A DNA stretch of 64,000 nt from Sporolactobacillus sp. Y61 (GTDB lineage Bacteria; Bacillota; Bacilli; Bacillales; Sporolactobacillaceae). Below the pieces are notes generated by a model. The model did no database searches, was not told the DNA's origin, and saw only the letters and a program-made list of their open reading frames with translations. The position numbers and the translations under genes are program-made. Below, piece after piece: positions 43,822 through 52,496 of the stretch (position 1 is the first letter of the stretch; every line of letters begins with the position of its first letter). The stretch spans positions 434,001-498,000 of the forward strand of contig NZ_CP159510.1 in NCBI RefSeq assembly GCF_040529185.1, read 5' to 3'.

Positions 43822-45354
43822 TCACTGTCCGAGCTCCTTTTTCTTCCTTAAAAGATCCTGAAACTCTTTCTCCAGTTCCTGCGAAGGTTCAAGGCTGAGC
43901 CGGCTGAGCACCTCGCTGATTTTCGTGTCAAGGATCAATCGCTGATCCTGTTTCAAATCGCGCTTCTTTTGCGGTTTGAAATGTTTGAACTGCTGATACG
44001 TCCCTTCAAAGACCCTGACTTTCTGATTGCGTATCTCCAGCACACGCGTTGCAACATTTTGAATAAAACGGCGATCATGCGAGACAAAAACCACGGTTCC
44101 TTCATAGTCTTTAAGCAGTGCTTCAAGCGCTGAGGCCGCATCCAGATCAAGATAGTTTGTCGGTTCATCCAGAATCAGTGTGTTCATGTCGCTTAAAAAA
44201 AGTTTGGTCAGGGCAACCTTGACACGTTCGCCACCGCTCAGCACGCCAACCCGCTTTTCGACGTCGTCACGATAAAAATGCATCCGTGCCAGCACGGTCC
44301 GGATCAAAGTCTCACTCTGTCTGGATGAAACACGCACATTCTCAAGAATCGACTGACTCTCATCCAAAATGTTCAGTTTCTGGCTGAAGTAAGCGATTTT
44401 CACCGAGGGTGCCCGCGAGATTCCCGCCTCCTGATGGATCATTTTTTTAATCAGTGTCGTCTTTCCCGCTCCGTTCGGTCCGATAATTGCCAGTTTGTCG
44501 CCACCACGTACAAGAAAACGGGCGCGCTTCCAGAGGACGCGTTCGCCAATCCGCCCGGAAACATCTTTTACCCGAAAAATAATCCGGTTTTTAAACGATT
44601 CAGCGTTGGGCAGATCCATCCTGACCGGTTCGGGCTCTTTTACTTTATCAACCTTCTCCAGTTTATTCAGGCGTGTCTTCATGGAGCTTGCCGTTTTCTG
44701 CAGCTTCTTTTGCTTCTTGGCAAAATAAGGATTTCTGGGGCTCTTAACCGCCCGTTCTGCTTTTCTTGTCTTTAAAGTCAGTGCTTCTTCCAGCTGATGT
44801 TTCTTTTTCTCATATTTTTCATGGGCGAGCTGCTGTGCTGCCCGTCTGGCTTCTTTTTGCTTTTCGTAATCACTGTAATTGCCGGTATAGACGTTCAGCC
44901 TGCCGTCATCAATCTCCCAGATTGTTGTGCACAGATGATCGAGAAAGGCGCGGTCATGCGACACAAGAATCAGTGCCCCCTGCCAGGCAGCCAGTTTCTT
45001 TTCCAGCCACTCAATATGCTCCAGATCAAGATTTGTGGTTGGTTCATCGGCCAGCAAAAGTTCGGGATCCCTGAACAGCGCATCCTGAATGTACGCCTGG
45101 GTTACTTCGCCGCCGCTTTTGGTCGTATCGGCCCGTTTCAGCTGGGGCAGCAGTTCGCACGATGCCCGCTGAATCACGGTTCCTTCTTCAGGGTTAAGCT
45201 TTTTCGCCAGAATATTGAGCAGAGTGGTCTTCCCGCTTCCGTTCGGGCCAACCAGACCAATGCGATCATGTTCGTACACATATAATTGATCAATGTCAAA
45301 CAGCAGCCGGTCTTTGACATCATATTTGATCTTCAGTGCCTCAAGCAAAACCAT
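43822..45354 (-). CDS. ABC-F family ATPase, antibiotic-resistance (ribosome protection) type
   Basis: A 510-residue soluble tandem ABC ATPase without membrane domains. First cassette: GPNGSGKTT (~36), SGGE, LLADEPTTNLD. Linker ~170-260 is long, basic and coiled (antibiotic-resistance-domain type). Second cassette: GPNGAGKTT, LSGGERVKVALTKLF, LILDEPTNYLD. Length, linker and the attenuator in front fit VmlR/Vga/Lsa-type ribosome protection against lincosamides, streptogramin A or pleuromutilins, rather than housekeeping EttA/Uup. GGGG is 8 bases before ATG 45354; the ORF opens at 45378. Resistance spectrum cannot be predicted. Confidence 0.87.
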   Translation of the reverse strand: MVLLEALKIKYDVKDRLLFDIDQLYVYEHDRIGLVGPNGSGKTTLLNILAKKLNPEEGTVIQRASCELLPQLKRADTTKSGGEVTQAYIQDALFRDPELLLADEPTTNLDLEHIEWLEKKLAAWQGALILVSHDRAFLDHLCTTIWEIDDGRLNVYTGNYSDYEKQKEARRAAQQLAHEKYEKKKHQLEEALTLKTRKAERAVKSPRNPYFAKKQKKLQKTASSMKTRLNKLEKVDKVKEPEPVRMDLPNAESFKNRIIFRVKDVSGRIGERVLWKRARFLVRGGDKLAIIGPNGAGKTTLIKKMIHQEAGISRAPSVKIAYFSQKLNILDESQSILENVRVSSRQSETLIRTVLARMHFYRDDVEKRVGVLSGGERVKVALTKLFLSDMNTLILDEPTNYLDLDAASALEALLKDYEGTVVFVSHDRRFIQNVATRVLEIRNQKVRVFEGTYQQFKHFKPQKKRDLKQDQRLILDTKISEVLSRLSLEPSQELEKEFQDLLRKKKELGQ

Positions 45355-45390
45355 TACATCATCCCCATTTTCATTCATATCCGGGGACAG

Positions 45391-45425
45391 AAAAAAGCCC
45401 CCTGTCCCAGTTCAGAACAGGAGGC
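45391..45425 (-). terminator. Attenuator terminator upstream of the ABC-F gene
   Basis: On the minus strand GCCTCCTGTTC pairs over 11 positions with GGACAGGGGGC (two G-U) and is followed by TTTTTT. It begins one base after the stop of the 38-codon uORF. Confidence 0.85.
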
Positions 45426-45426
45426 A

Positions 45427-45543
45427 TCAGTTCGGCGAACAGCAAAGAAGGGTTCTCCCTTCTTTCGGCCAAAGCGATACAAACCAATCCTGTCCTGAAC
45501 ATCCGTCTGAAGGTATGAAGACAGAAAACCTCTGTTCCTTCAT
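45427..45543 (-). CDS. Leader uORF (38 codons) of the ABC-F attenuator
   Basis: Starts with ATG 45543 behind GAAGGTC and reads MKEQRFSVFIPSDGCSG..., ending in LLCCSPN and a stop directly against the terminator stem. Its coding region contains a further 9-bp hairpin AAAGAAGGG/CCCTTCTTT. A ribosome slowed by antibiotic on this uORF would disturb these folds. The peptide itself is probably only regulatory. Confidence 0.6.
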   Translation of the reverse strand: MKEQRFSVFIPSDGCSGQDWFVSLWPKEGRTLLCCSPN

Positions 45544-45578
45544 TTCATGACCTTCAGTTATCGGCTTCAAAAACAGGA

Positions 45579-45590
45579 TTAGTTTTTCAT
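45579..45590 (-). CDS. Three-codon start-stop uORF of the ABC-F leader
   Basis: ATG AAA AAC TAA behind SD AAGGG. The stop overlaps AATCCTGT, which is perfectly complementary to ACAGGATT further down the leader (within 45479-45490). Very short uORFs of this kind are known in lmo0919/vga-type leaders; function here is inferred. Confidence 0.5.
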   Translation of the reverse strand: MKN

Positions 45591-45629
45591 TGGCCCTTGG
45601 TTCACCCTTCCGTTCGTTTCATTATCTTT

Positions 45630-45658
45630 ACTCTATGCAAATTCCAACCCATTGTCAA
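45630..45658 (-). promoter_or_regulatory. Sigma-A promoter of the ABC-F leader
   Basis: TTGACA (45658-45653), a 17-base spacer and TAGAGT (45635-45630) on the minus strand. The leader from here to the ABC-F start is ~270 bases. Confidence 0.75.
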
Positions 45659-45738
45659 CCAGAGCCGGATAATGGAAACCTTTATTTATGCCGGAGTGCG
45701 ACTCCGTGCATTCTACTTTCCGGCCAGTCTCTGCGGGT

Positions 45739-46218
45739 TCAGATCTTCCCGCCGGTCAGTGATCGGTTCAGGTTGGCCATTTCAATTCCGCTGACCGCGG
45801 CATCCCAGCCTTTATTGCCTGCTTTCGTTCCTGCGCGTTCAACAGCCTGTTCAATCGTCTCCGTTGTGATGACACCAAAAAGCACAGGAACCCCCGTCTC
45901 CAGACTTGTTTTGGCGACCCCTTTGGAGACTTCATTGCAGACATAGTCATAGTGCGAGGTGGCACCGCGGATAACGGCTCCGAGCGCCAGAACCGCATCA
46001 TAATGCCCGGACTCCGCTATTTTTTTCGCCGCAAACGGAATTTCAAAAGCGCCGGGCACCCAGGCCACCGTGACATTCTCATCACTGACGCCGTGCCTCT
46101 TCAGGGCGTCCTCTGCACCGGCCAGCAGCCTGTTTGTGATAAACTCATTAAAGCGGCTGACGACGATGCCGATCTTTAGCCCCTTACCGATTAAATGACC
46201 TTCGATAACTTCTACCAT
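45739..46218 (-). CDS. ribH: 6,7-dimethyl-8-ribityllumazine synthase
   Basis: Condenses 5-amino-6-ribitylaminouracil with dihydroxybutanone phosphate, the penultimate step of riboflavin synthesis, as a cytoplasmic icosahedral complex. At 159 residues it is full length. [11 protein letters not shown] near 21, [13 protein letters not shown] near 53, [15 protein letters not shown] near 79 with the catalytic His, and [12 protein letters not shown] near 112 are all conserved. GGGGAG precedes ATG 46218, 15 bases after ribBA. Last gene of the operon. Confidence 0.96.
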   Translation of the reverse strand: MVEVIEGHLIGKGLKIGIVVSRFNEFITNRLLAGAEDALKRHGVSDENVTVAWVPGAFEIPFAAKKIAESGHYDAVLALGAVIRGATSHYDYVCNEVSKGVAKTSLETGVPVLFGVITTETIEQAVERAGTKAGNKGWDAAVSGIEMANLNRSLTGGKI

Positions 46219-46233
46219 TGTGATACCACTCCC

Positions 46234-47421
46234 CTATTTTGATAAATGCAGCAAATGTCCCATTTTCTCGGCTTTCGTGAACAGATAACGCCGATTGTTT
46301 TCGTTCGAATTGATCTCAAGCGGCACTCTCTGGATCACATGAAGCCCGTGCCGCTCCAGATTTTTTATCTTCGCCGGGTTGTTCGTCATCAGCCGCACCT
46401 TCGTGATTCCCAGATCGCGAATGATTTCTGCGGCCGCGGCGTAGTCCCTCATGTCGGGCGGAAACCCAAGATGCAGATTGGCTTCCACCGTATCGTCACC
46501 CTCTTCCTGAAGTCGGTACGCTTTCAGTTTATTAATGAGGCCGATCCCCCGCCCTTCCTGACGGAGATAGATCACCACACCCTTGCCTGCTTCTTCGATC
46601 ATCTGCAGGGCTTTGTGCAGCTGCGGCCCGCAGTCGCAGCGTTCCGAACCAAAAACGTCCCCGGTCAGGCATTCCGAATGGACCCGGACCAGGACGGGCT
46701 GATCGCCGGCAACCTGTCCTTTAACAAGCGCAACATGCTCTTTTCCTTGATCAGAGTAACCGATGATGTGGAAGCTGCCCAACGCCGTCGGCAGATCCGC
46801 GCTGACTTCACGATGCACGTGATGCTGCTGCCGGTAAGTGATCAGGTCCTTGACCGTAATCATTTTCAGGCCAAATGTCTGCGCCAGCGCTTCCAGTTCC
46901 GGCCGCCGCGCCATATGGCCATCGCCCTTCAGGATTTCACAGATGACCGCAGCCGGCTTCGCACCGGCCAGTCTGGCCAGATCAACCGATGCCTCCGTGT
47001 GGCCGGCCCGTCTCAGAACGCCCTCCTCGCGAGCGATCAGTGGAAAAATATGTCCCGGATGATGAAAATCGGATGCCTTTGCCTGATCGGCTACGATCGC
47101 CCGGATCGTCTCCGCACGTTCAAAAGCGCTGATCCCGGTTCTGGCTTTTCGTGAATCGACACTGACGGTAAAAGCCGTTTCGTGATTGTCCGTATTCTCG
47201 TCAACCATGGGCCGAAACTTCAACGCATCAGCTATTCTTTGATCCAGCGGCATGCAAAGCAGCCCCCGGCCATGCGTGATCATGAAATTAACCGCCTCAG
47301 GCGTCACCTTATCAGCCAGGCAGACAAAGTCTCCTTCATTCTCCCTGCCTTCGTCGTCGCAGATGATGATGATTTTCCCGGCTTTCAAATCACTGACTGC
47401 TTCTTCGATTGATGCAAACAT
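46234..47421 (-). CDS. ribBA: Bifunctional DHBP synthase / GTP cyclohydrolase II
   Basis: A 395-residue fusion providing both precursors of riboflavin. Residues 1-~200 are dihydroxybutanone-phosphate synthase, with [22 protein letters not shown] and HHPGHIFPL. Residues ~205-395 are GTP cyclohydrolase II with the zinc motif HSECLTGD...GSERCDCG (three Cys), [16 protein letters not shown], and the end [15 protein letters not shown]. Both halves have all key motifs. It lies 15 bases from both ribE and ribH. Confidence 0.96.
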   Translation of the reverse strand: MFASIEEAVSDLKAGKIIIICDDEGRENEGDFVCLADKVTPEAVNFMITHGRGLLCMPLDQRIADALKFRPMVDENTDNHETAFTVSVDSRKARTGISAFERAETIRAIVADQAKASDFHHPGHIFPLIAREEGVLRRAGHTEASVDLARLAGAKPAAVICEILKGDGHMARRPELEALAQTFGLKMITVKDLITYRQQHHVHREVSADLPTALGSFHIIGYSDQGKEHVALVKGQVAGDQPVLVRVHSECLTGDVFGSERCDCGPQLHKALQMIEEAGKGVVIYLRQEGRGIGLINKLKAYRLQEEGDDTVEANLHLGFPPDMRDYAAAAEIIRDLGITKVRLMTNNPAKIKNLERHGLHVIQRVPLEINSNENNRRYLFTKAEKMGHLLHLSK

Positions 47422-47436
47422 GCTTCCCCACCTCCG

Positions 47437-48087
47437 TTAATGACTGATAAATCCATGCTCAAGCAGTTTGCCATAAGTCAGATGCTGCGCGGTTTTTGTA
47501 GTCTTAAGTGCTGCGTTCATGACATATTTCTGCAGGACATCACATTCCACGTTGACGGAATCGCCCATTTTTTTCTGTCCAAGCACCGACTGGTCTGATG
47601 TATGCGGAATTAAAGCAACCGTCAGCCGGGCGTCCTGAATAGCAAACACCGTCAGGCTCGTTCCGTCCAGAGCGACTGATCCTTTTTCAACCAGCCAGGC
47701 ATCCAGTTCTGCGGGCACTTTAATGATCAGATAACGAGCGTTTCCTTTTGGATAACTCCTGACGATTCGCCCGACTCCGTCCACATGACCTGTCACAAAA
47801 TGTCCGCCGAATCGCCCATCTGCCCGCATCGCGCGCTCAAGATTCACCGGATCACCTGATTTCAGTGTTTTCAGCGCCGTGCTTTTTATCGTTTCAGGCA
47901 TGACGTCTGCCGTGAACCCGGATCTCATTTTTTCCGTAACTGTCAGACAGGCGCCATTCACGGCAATGCTGTCACCAATCGTCAGATCCTGCAGGATGCG
48001 TGTGGCCCGGATCGAAATCTGTATGGCCTCAGTGCCTGTTTTTACAGCGGATACATGCCCGATTTCTTCCACAAGTCCGGTAAACAT
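47437..48087 (-). CDS. ribE: Riboflavin synthase, alpha subunit type
   Basis: Dismutates two 6,7-dimethyl-8-ribityllumazine molecules to riboflavin. 216 residues with two lumazine-binding repeats: MFTGLVEEIG...NGACLTVTE, and GHVDGVGRIVRS...LDGTSLTVFAIQ. ATG 48087 lies 3 bases after the ribD stop; SD is within the ribD end. Second gene of the riboswitch-controlled operon. Confidence 0.95.
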   Translation of the reverse strand: MFTGLVEEIGHVSAVKTGTEAIQISIRATRILQDLTIGDSIAVNGACLTVTEKMRSGFTADVMPETIKSTALKTLKSGDPVNLERAMRADGRFGGHFVTGHVDGVGRIVRSYPKGNARYLIIKVPAELDAWLVEKGSVALDGTSLTVFAIQDARLTVALIPHTSDQSVLGQKKMGDSVNVECDVLQKYVMNAALKTTKTAQHLTYGKLLEHGFISH

Positions 48088-48090
48088 GGT

Positions 48091-49179
48091 TTAGTCCCTC
48101 CTTCGGGTCGCCGTAATTTTCAGATCACCGTCAATTTTTTCAACATCGTCTATGGACAGCGCGGCGGCATCCCGCAGGTGCTCAATACCGTCGCCGCCGA
48201 TCACGGGGGCCGCCCGCTGCCCGCCAATCAGCTTCGGCGCCATGTACACAATCAGCCGGTCAAACGCGCCGGCCTTCAGGAAACTGCCGTGAATCGCCGC
48301 CCCTCCTTCAACGAGCAGCGACATGATCCCTTTTTCCCCAAGGAAGGTTAAAACATCCTGGATGCGCAGATCTCTTTCCGGCAAGCGAAAGACACTCACC
48401 CGGTCATTGCGGATACGCGCCGCTTTTTGCTCATCAATCGTTCGTCCGGTGATGACCCAGGTCTGTGCGGCCCGGTCATTCAGAAGCTGTGCCTGTTCCG
48501 GAATACGCAGCTTTGTATCCAGAACAACGCGGACCGGCTGACGCGCGACGCTTTCCGTTCGGACGGTCAGACGCGGATCATCAGCAAGCACGGTGCCGAT
48601 ACCCACGAGAATTGCATCATGCCGGCTGCGCAGGTTTTGCCCGTCGCGCCTGGACGCCTCACCTGTGATCCACTGGCTTTCTCCCGCCGCCGTCGCCGTC
48701 TTGCCGTCCAGGCTGCAGGCAGCTTTCAGCGTCACAAAGGGCGTCCCATGCGTCATGTAGTGGAAGAAGCCCGGATTAAGCGACTCTGCTTCTTTTTTCA
48801 TCAGCCCGGACTCCACGGTAATACCGGCTTCCTTCAGGCGCTGAATTCCCCGTCCGGAAACCAGCGGATTTGGATCGACCGAAGCGATCAAGACGCGCCT
48901 GACCTGCTTTTTAATAATCAAATCCGCGCAGGGTGGAGTCTTCCCAAAGTGGGAACATGGCTCCAGCGTGACATAGAGCGTGCTGCCCTCAGCTCTGGCC
49001 CCCGCCATCGTTAGTGCGTTCACCTCCGCATGCGCCTCGCCGGCTTTTAAATGCGCGCCCATGCCGACAATCCTCCCGTCACGGACAACAACCGCCCCGA
49101 CCGCCGGATTTGGCCAGGTCTGACCGACTGTCGTTTTCGCCAGATGAATCGCCAGGCTCATAAACTCCGCATCTTTCAT
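48091..49179 (-). CDS. ribD: Bifunctional diaminohydroxyphosphoribosylaminopyrimidine deaminase / reductase
   Basis: Steps two and three after GTP cyclohydrolase. A 362-residue protein. The deaminase half (1-~145) has the zinc site HAEVNAL and PCSHFGKTPPC, and the reductase half (~146-362) has LKAACSLDGKTATAAGESQW and LLVEGGAAIHGSFL. First gene of ribD-ribE-ribBA-ribH, ~180 bases downstream of the FMN aptamer and just after its terminator. Confidence 0.95.
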   Translation of the reverse strand: MKDAEFMSLAIHLAKTTVGQTWPNPAVGAVVVRDGRIVGMGAHLKAGEAHAEVNALTMAGARAEGSTLYVTLEPCSHFGKTPPCADLIIKKQVRRVLIASVDPNPLVSGRGIQRLKEAGITVESGLMKKEAESLNPGFFHYMTHGTPFVTLKAACSLDGKTATAAGESQWITGEASRRDGQNLRSRHDAILVGIGTVLADDPRLTVRTESVARQPVRVVLDTKLRIPEQAQLLNDRAAQTWVITGRTIDEQKAARIRNDRVSVFRLPERDLRIQDVLTFLGEKGIMSLLVEGGAAIHGSFLKAGAFDRLIVYMAPKLIGGQRAAPVIGGDGIEHLRDAAALSIDDVEKIDGDLKITATRRRD

Positions 49180-49214
49180 ATGCCTGCCCCCTTTACCATC
49201 GATTTTTCGGGCAT

Positions 49215-49248
49215 CAAAAAACCCCGAAGCAAATAATCACTTCAGGGT
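49215..49248 (-). terminator. Expression-platform terminator of the FMN riboswitch
   Basis: Minus-strand ACCCTGAAG pairs with CTTCGGGGT (one G-U) across a 10-base loop and is followed by six T. It lies between the aptamer and ribD. Confidence 0.88.
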
Positions 49249-49361
49249 AGTGTATAAAAATTGAATACGACAAATATGTGCTCACTTAAATAAACCGTTT
49301 TCACGCATGACTCATAAGGAAAGCGAAAAACGGGTCTCCCACGCGGGAAACACAACTTGCC

Positions 49362-49505
49362 GCAATCTTTCTCCCATCCAGACTGTACTGTCGGCTTCAG
49401 CTTCTCACTGAATCCACCGTTTGCCAAAAAAGAGCAACCGGGTCGCGGGCTTGCACGAAAACGTGATCACCGCCGGTTGGGAATTTCACCCTGCCCCGAA
49501 AGATT
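49362..49505 (-). promoter_or_regulatory. FMN riboswitch (RFN element)
   Basis: Minus strand shows the conserved RFN blocks: ATCTTTCGGGGCAGGGTGAA, CCCAACCGGCGGTGAT, AAGCCCGCGACCCGG, GGATTCAGTGAGAAGCTGAA, GCCGACAGTACAGTCTGGAT and GGGAGAAAGAT closing the stem. Reduces rib operon transcription when FMN is abundant. Confidence 0.97.
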
Positions 49506-49528
49506 ACTTAACATATGAAATTGTCTTA

Positions 49529-49557
49529 ATTATAACGCAGGAGGATGCCGATGTACA
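49529..49557 (-). promoter_or_regulatory. Promoter of the rib operon
   Basis: TATAAT (49534-49529) on the minus strand with a 4/6 match TGTACA at 17-base spacing. Transcription would start just before the RFN element. Confidence 0.65.
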
Positions 49558-49823
49558 TGGATATGAATGAGGGCGCCAGTTACTGCACAGCCAAGATGCC
49601 GAATAATCAGTTCTTTTTGCTCCAGTTCGTTCTCGATAATTTTTCAGCCGAAAGCCAATGAAACTAAACTTCTCTCCAGGACACCTTTTCAAAAACACCT
49701 TATTTGTACCAACGAGCTGATTGACTGTTTGCCAAAATATATTTCCCTTTCAAAGTTGGGCAGGTGATCCCGGACGTTGCGCAAAAAATTTCCCCGGCAT
49801 CGCTGCCAGGTGGCTCGATAAAT
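49558..49823. other. Intergenic stretch, no gene seen
   Basis: Short open frames on both strands have no ribosome sites or recognisable products. Nothing else is visible before the repeat. Confidence 0.5.
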
Positions 49824-50020
49824 GAAGCGGAAAATATCCGCTTAACTTAGTAAAAAGAATGAGTGCGAGTTTCAATAGACGGAGGAATTCCGCCTATTGA
49901 TTCAAAAGACATGAAAAGGGGGAGTTTTCATTGCTAATCGGAAAATCTCCGCTTATTAAGCTCTGAAACTCGTTCGATTCTGCATTTAAGCGGAAAATAT
50001 CCGCTTATTAAGCAAGGCGA
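49824..50020 (-). repeat. Interspersed palindromic repeat, copy C
   Basis: The reverse complement matches copy B (30250-30483) in order: TTGCTTAATAAGCGGATATT, ATGCAGAATCGA, TAATAAGCGGAGATTTTCCG, CAATAGGCGGAATTCCTCCG and CTAAGTTAAGCGGATATTTT. It lacks the ~30-base tail seen in copies A and B. In this copy several modules are perfect palindromes of the type AAGCGGAAAATATCCGCTT. Confidence 0.75.
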
Positions 50021-50089
50021 TTAGATTTACAAATAGTGATTCTATCAATCGTCTGGTTCGTGCGGCTAGTGTTATTCATTGAGCCACCC

Positions 50090-50215
50090 ATGATGGACAG
50101 GATCAACACATCGATTCAGATTATGGAGCAAACACTTGGCTTTAAAACAGGAAGAAAAAATCTGGATAATTCTCTAAGAAAAGCCCGCCAACAGGTCTGG
50201 AATGGGTACGATTAA
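50090..50215 (+). CDS. Possible 41-codon ORF or gene remnant
   Basis: Open frame MMDRINTSIQIMEQTLGFKT... ending in QQVWNGYD. It continues open upstream without a start and has no ribosome site. Amphipathic and basic; looks like the C-terminal piece of a larger protein. No family recognised. Confidence 0.3.
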   Translation: MMDRINTSIQIMEQTLGFKTGRKNLDNSLRKARQQVWNGYD

Positions 50216-50310
50216 TTTTACTTGAAAGATAGAAAAGTGTCCTTATCCCTTGCTGGTTCTATGTTTTTCTAGCTCAGTCTAACCTGTGATCGCAGTTTAG
50301 TAAGTGTAAC

Positions 50311-50324
50311 TTGATCTGGATCAA
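50311..50324. promoter_or_regulatory. FNR-type binding site of the hcp operon
   Basis: TTGATCTGGATCAA is a second perfect TTGAT-N4-ATCAA site in the window. TATCCT/TAATAA (50347-50357) would serve as -10, placing the box near -41 for activation of the genes to the right. Confidence 0.78.
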
Positions 50325-50435
50325 TGTGCTTTTCTTATTTCATCTGTATCCTAATAATTAAGCGCTTTCATTAAAAATTATCATCAACATCCAGGCTTTC
50401 TGTGATACATTCGCTATTTAAGGAGGTGAAAAGTT

Positions 50436-50658
50436 TTGAACGGCTCCAAACAAATTGATACAGCAATGTTTTCTAAGTTTACGATTGTTAATCAGGATAC
50501 CTGCACTGCACCCGATATTTTTGAAGCCGAGGAAGACGGACTTGCTTAATAAGGGTCTCCGGCCAATTCCTGAGGAACTGTTATCGGATCTGGACGATGC
50601 TCCGGCGGAGTCTATTCAAGTGTCGAATAAGCCGTTTAATAAGGTTAATTCAAGATAA
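50436..50658 (+). pseudogene. Decayed ferredoxin lacking its cluster cysteines
   Basis: Starts with TTG 50436 behind a perfect AAGGAGGTGAAAAG. FTIVNQDTC-TAPDIFEAEED, then (after a stop and gap) GLRPIPEELLSDLDDA-PAESIQ, align to the intact ferredoxin at 35949. The CxxCxxC segment is reduced to one Cys, the YEGCPT segment with the fourth Cys is deleted, and a middle block is missing with a TAA in frame. No [4Fe-4S] cluster could form. Promoter, FNR box and ribosome site remain intact in front of hcp. Confidence 0.82.
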
Positions 50659-50685
50659 AATAAGCTCAATGGAGGGAAGAATAAT

Positions 50686-52326
50686 ATGGAAAATGCAATG
50701 TTTTGTTTTCAATGTCAGGAAACTGCAAGGGGCACAGGATGCACGCAAATCGGTGTATGTGGCAAAAGCCCGGCAGTGGCTGCCGCTCAGGATTTACTCG
50801 TTTATGTGACCAAGGGCATTGCCGCGGTCACTACGCGTCTGCGCGCCGAAGGGAAAAGCATCAGTCGCGAAGTCAATCATTTAATAACCGAAAATTTATT
50901 TACAACGATCACAAACGCTAATTTTGATGAACGAGCTATTCACGCCCGAATAACCGCCACTTTGAAAAAAAGAAAAGAACTGACAGAGCAACTGTCAGAC
51001 AAAGAAAATCTACCCGATGCAGCTATCTGGTTGCCTTCCGATGATTCCGAAGAAAGTAACATTGGCCGGGTCATCCATATGGGCGTACTTTCCACAAAGA
51101 ATGAGGATGTTCGCAGTTTGCGCGAGCTGATCACCTACGGCCTGAAAGGACTTTCCGCGTATAGCAGGCATGCCAACGTTTTATTAAAAGACAATGAAGA
51201 GGTGGACACTTTCCTGCAAAGCGCACTTGCAAAGACGCTGGACGATTCTCTAAACACGGATGAATTAACCGCTTTGGTTCTGGAAACAGGGAAATATGGC
51301 GTAAAAGGTATGGCTTTACTAGATCAGGCAAATTCAAATGCCTACGGTAATCCGGAAATCACAGAAGTGAATATTGGCGTTGGGAATCGACCGGGCATTT
51401 TGATTTCCGGACATGATCTGCGTGATATCGAAATGCTTCTGCAGCAGACACAGGGCACAGGTGTGGATGTGTATACACATTCAGAAATGCTCCCGGCACA
51501 TTATTACCCAGCTTTTAAAAAGTATCCGAATTTTATCGGCAATTACGGAAATGCCTGGTGGAGACAAAAAGAGGAATTTGAAAGCTTCCGCGGACCGATT
51601 CTGATGACGACGAACTGCATCGTCCCACCGAAAAAAAGCTATAAAGATAGACTGTATACAACTGGAGCCGCCGGTTTCCCGGGCTGCAAACATATTCCAG
51701 GTAAAATTGGCGAACAAAAGGACTTTTCCAAAATTATTGCGCAGGCTCAAAAGTGCCCACCGCCGATCGAAATTGAAAGTGGCGATATTGTCGGCGGCTT
51801 CGCCCATCATCAGGTGTTTGCGTTAGCCGATAAAGTGGTTGATGCCGTTAAATCCGGAGCAATCCGGAAATTTGTCGTAATGGCTGGCTGCGACGGGAGA
51901 ATGAAATCACGAAAGTACTATGCTGACTTTGCTAAAGCGCTGCCCAAAGATACAGTGATTCTGACGGCAGGCTGTGCAAAATATAGATTTAATAAACTAA
52001 ATCTGGGCGATATCAACGGCATTCCCCGTGTACTGGACGCTGGACAATGTAACGATTCCTATTCTCTGATCCGCATCGCGCTAAAGCTGAAAGAAGTATT
52101 CAATTTAGAGGATATTAATGATTTGCCAATTGTCTATAATATTTCCTGGTACGAACAGAAAGCAGTTATCGTCTTGCTGGCTCTGCTTTATCTGGGCATC
52201 AGGAATATTCATCTTGGTCCTACTTTACCCGCCTTCCTGTCGCGTAACGTTACCAATATACTGGTAGAAAAATTCGGAATATCGGGGATACATTCCGTTG
52301 AGTCAGATCTGAGCCTGGTTTTTTAA
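50686..52326 (+). CDS. hcp: Hydroxylamine reductase / hybrid cluster protein
   Basis: A 546-residue cytoplasmic Fe-S-O enzyme that reduces hydroxylamine and, by current knowledge, NO to N2O under anaerobic nitrosative conditions. N-terminal cluster Cys7-X2-Cys10-X8-Cys19-X5-Cys25 is the class I pattern. Hybrid-cluster ligands are seen in [44 protein letters not shown] and [10 protein letters not shown]. Behind the FNR box and the broken ferredoxin, followed by an NADPH-dependent reductase, so an electron chain NADPH-reductase-ferredoxin-Hcp is implied. Confidence 0.96.
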   Translation: MENAMFCFQCQETARGTGCTQIGVCGKSPAVAAAQDLLVYVTKGIAAVTTRLRAEGKSISREVNHLITENLFTTITNANFDERAIHARITATLKKRKELTEQLSDKENLPDAAIWLPSDDSEESNIGRVIHMGVLSTKNEDVRSLRELITYGLKGLSAYSRHANVLLKDNEEVDTFLQSALAKTLDDSLNTDELTALVLETGKYGVKGMALLDQANSNAYGNPEITEVNIGVGNRPGILISGHDLRDIEMLLQQTQGTGVDVYTHSEMLPAHYYPAFKKYPNFIGNYGNAWWRQKEEFESFRGPILMTTNCIVPPKKSYKDRLYTTGAAGFPGCKHIPGKIGEQKDFSKIIAQAQKCPPPIEIESGDIVGGFAHHQVFALADKVVDAVKSGAIRKFVVMAGCDGRMKSRKYYADFAKALPKDTVILTAGCAKYRFNKLNLGDINGIPRVLDAGQCNDSYSLIRIALKLKEVFNLEDINDLPIVYNISWYEQKAVIVLLALLYLGIRNIHLGPTLPAFLSRNVTNILVEKFGISGIHSVESDLSLVF

Positions 52327-52496
52327 TAATTGTTTTTTCCCCTGTTCCCGAATGAATAGATAAAAAGTCATTAGACAGCAAATATAACTGCTAAACTAAA
52401 ATCAACAGATTCTGCTAAATAGAAATGAACAGTGGGATTAATGCTCCATTTCTTATTTATTCCGAGTGACAAGGGAAGAAAGAAGAAGGGATTATT

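Noticed and set aside
46246..47154. 302-codon plus-strand ORF across ribBA
   Set aside because: It is antisense to a well-supported ribBA gene, with no initiation signals and shadow-like composition.
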